Source of the DNA: Phocoena phocoena
Taxonomy: Eukaryota; Chordata; Mammalia; Artiodactyla; Phocoenidae
Direction of reading: 5' to 3'
DNA: 64,000 nt
NCBI RefSeq assembly: GCF_963924675.1
Contig: NC_089230.1
Span: 62,001-126,000 of the forward strand
Every line of letters starts with the position of its first letter. Positions within the stretch are counted from its first letter, which is position 1. The position numbers and the translations under genes are program-made. This document shows positions 61,103 to 64,000 of this stretch, one piece after another. The notes under the pieces are model-generated. The model was not told the origin of the DNA, made no database searches, and saw nothing but the letters and a program-made list of their open reading frames with translations.

Positions 61103-64000
61103 AAAACTTATCAGGAAGTTTGGTGTAGTTTTGGGGGGCATTTTAACTTTCTCTTCTCCCCTTAATAACTTTGTATTGTCCTGTATCCCTCGTAATTCTA
61201 TGAGAAAAATACATATGTGATTTTACACTGGAGAAAACTTTAATATGAGATCTTCATTTGCTCAAAATTTACAGCCAGTTTTGAGCCCTCCTGATACTTC
61301 AGTGCCTCCTGTTCTGTATCTTCTATTAAATAGAAGAAAGAAATCTTCTGTTTGATTCTAAAGAATCTATTTGATGTGAAGAAATCAGATGAAATCCTAT
61401 AACATCATCTGTAAATATTTCAACCCTCTAAAAGATAATGATCATATTTTAAAATATAATCAGAATTTCATAATCATACTTTAAAAGATTAACTCTAATT
61501 TCTCAACGAAATATCCAGTCTATGTTCAAATTTTCTCGATTGTCTCACAAATGTCTATTTACAGTTCATTCAAACCTGGAGCCAAATAAATCAATCTCTC
61601 TCTTCAGTCTCCCTCTCTCTCGCCAATCTCTCTCTCTCTGTATTAATCTCTTTCAATCTCTTGAAACTCAAAGGTCAAAGAAGCCAGGTGCTTTGTACTG
61701 CAGAGTTTCCCACTTTCTGGATATTACTGATTATATTCCTGTAGCTTCTGTACTTGTCTTTTCCTATAAATTGGTGGTTAGATTTAGAAGCTTGATCAGA
61801 TTCAGTTCAATTTTTCATCAACAGAGCAATCTAAGTTTATATCTTACCATTGCTTAGATCGGCAAATTTGACCTGTTTCTATTAGTCAAACAATAATCTA
61901 CTGTGATGTGACACATATCTAAGTACGATTGATTGTTTTAGTTTATGCCGTTGTAAGATAAACTTCAGTTTCTAAAAAAGCCACAATGTTCTTTCAATCA
62001 TAGGTTCCAAACTCAGACAGGGCAGGGCTTCAAGCTTCCCGCTTGTGCAGGTCAGATGTTCCTTTCCCCCTGCCCTGGGGTGGGGGCACCTGGCCTCTGC
62101 ATGAGCATCTCCAGGGATGGGGGCTCGTCCACTCAGCCCATCCCCGGGCCACGTAGGAAGCTCCCTCACAAGGTCACAGCTTCTCCTCCAGGGCAGTGCA
62201 TTTTCTTCCAAGGTTTTTGGTTTTTTGTTTTTAAACGGGGTTTCTATCATGTTACCCTGCTCTGTGTTAATAATGTAAATATCACTTGCTTTCTCAAATA
62301 ACACACTTTCCAGACTATCTGGCCCACTAACTGAGGGAGTTTGGCTTGCTCTTGTGAATCTTCTTAGTTTAGCCCCTGTATTCAACACTCTATCTCCTAT
62401 GCCTGCTTGTGGTCAACACCTTTGTTCATATTTTATTCTAGGGATCATAGTAAGAATGCGTTGCTATTAGTTTCGTTGTCACCTCTGCCTTTATCTTTAT
62501 TGCTCCTGTTGGGACTGTTTCTGGGAGAGGGACTCAGGGAACCTACCAGCCAAGGGTCTGTTCCAGCTCAGCTCAGCTCCAGATGGCTCCTCTGGGCACC
62601 GGGGCAGAGGGTCTGTGTGACCGGTGCCTCTTCTGCGAGGCCCAGGCTGTCAGGCTCCCTTTTAGACACTTCAGAGTCAAGCTATTCGCAGGCATCCAGC
62701 TGCCCTGCCTGCTCCCTGCCTGCCGGGCTCAGATCCCTGATGGCCTTAAAAGGAGAGTCAGAGGGTGGGCTGCACAGGCACAGCTTCTCTCTGAAAGCGC
62801 CCAGGGAACAGTTTGTGGGAGCGAGAGGGTGCCTCCCAGAGCTTGGCCTCAAAACAGCCCGGTCGTCTTGAGCTACCCTTAACAGCCGGCCATGAATCAA
62901 TCACCCACAATCTACGTAAAGCCTCTGTAAACCTATTTATATTTTATGTTTGTGCCACTCTGAAGGAGAATTGAATCCAAACGATTATTCCTGAGCATAT
63001 TCTTTCCTATTTTCCTTAAACTAAAGCTATCTTTAAGTTTCAAAGGTGTCCTCTTGCCTGTATGACCTGGAATTGGGTGGCGTGTGACATGTCACATCCA
63101 CTTGTGAATGTGCCGTGGCGAGGTCCAGCTGCGTCTATGATACCAATTCATTGTCACTGTCACTTTCAGATGGAATACTGTTGCCCAAGTGACATCAGTT
63201 TCTGGGCGGAAACTAAGTGCCTTGCCTTTTGGAGTAGATTCCATCTCAAGGAATTGTCCAGAAAAGGAGACACTTATTTATCTCAGCTTCCTCCATGACT
63301 CCGTTCCAAAATCAGCTTCTATAGGGACAGTATTCCTTGCAAATGTGGCAGATGGTCAGGGCAAGATCACAGCTCTTCTCCTTCCTTTACAGCTGTGACA
63401 AGTGTATGTGACAGGAGGTTGAATTAAGGAAAGTTACAGATAGGAAGCAAATCTACGTGGATTTCCACCCAGAAAGAGTCAGAGCTGGGCTCATTCAGCA
63501 GCCGAGACAGACTTGGATGCCAAGAGGAAGCCAGGGTGTGCCATGAGCCCCTGGGTGTTCACAAGATGCCAGCTTAGAGGGGGCATCCAGGGACAACATT
63601 TTGGAAAATCTAACATGAATTGGACATTACTGTGAAATAAGGCCCAGGAAGAGGCTCCGCTTTCTCTGTGTTTGCAGGGTGACTGTGCAGCGGTGCAGTG
63701 CATGGCTCTGTGCTCGCGTCTGCACTACACGCTGCCCGCTCCCCGCCGGCACTGGAGCAGCTCTGCAGACCAACGTGGCGCAGCCGAGCCGCACCAGCAC
63801 CCTCAGGTCCTGGCCTGTCTTCCCACTGTCCCTTTCCAGTGACGACAAGCTGCTTGCTGTGGGCCAAAAACACTTGCAGAGTCGGTGGCTGTCGGCCCTG
63901 GGGCCCAATTCCCTCACTTCCCAGCCACGCGGCCTCAGACATCCTCACCTGTGAAATGTGTGCAACGTTAGGAGGAGCAGATGAAGTGACACGTGTGAGT
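61103..64000. other. Intergenic DNA, second part, nothing assignable
   Basis: A TC-rich low-complexity patch lies at 61593-61650. The remainder, including the GC-richer 62400-63950, shows only short open frames without splice or domain support. The nearest gene beyond is expected to be FAM120B by human order, but none of it is visible here. Confidence 0.5.

Overview
This is vertebrate nuclear DNA from a mammal, almost certainly a cetacean. It contains three split genes with GT-AG introns, many LINE-1 and MIR remnants, and at least 18 copies of a tRNA-derived SINE whose head (cttccctggtggcgcagtgg) and body match the CHR SINEs of whales and dolphins. Several SINE copies have perfect or near-perfect target-site duplications. 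The species cannot be fixed from the sequence alone.

The left edge is a chromosome end. Positions 1-7410 are a subtelomeric array of mutated CCCTAA hexamers in the orientation expected for a left telomere, with a nested period of about 165 bp. It abuts a broken immunoglobulin heavy-chain V segment (7487-7952, with two frameshifts and a recognisable 23-bp-spacer recombination signal). Next come a short inverted (TTAGGG)n tract (8588-8646), an unclassified LTR-like stretch and a degenerate TAACCC block (9305-9440).

The rest is a conserved three-gene block: PDCD2 (+, 9924-16300, six coding exons, 344 aa), TBP (-, coding 20806-31533, seven coding exons, 315 aa, polyQ of 15) and PSMB1 (+, 36148-54078, six coding exons, 241 aa). 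The same three neighbours lie together near the end of human chromosome 6q, so both the order and the telomere-proximal position look ancestral. PDCD2 and TBP converge across a 3.5-kb spacer. TBP and PSMB1 diverge from two CpG-rich promoters about 1.5 kb apart. All coding exons join in frame with normal splice sites. The genes are functionally separate: PDCD2 is a ribosome-assembly chaperone, TBP a general transcription factor and PSMB1 a 20S proteasome subunit.

Positions 54200-64000 hold no gene I can support, only repeat fragments and unique intergenic DNA. I see no prokaryotic-type system, CRISPR array or new gene cassette. The most unusual content is the first 9.5 kb: the hexamer-phased satellite, the IGHV relic set between telomeric tracts of opposite orientation, and a housekeeping gene about 2.5 kb from the array.
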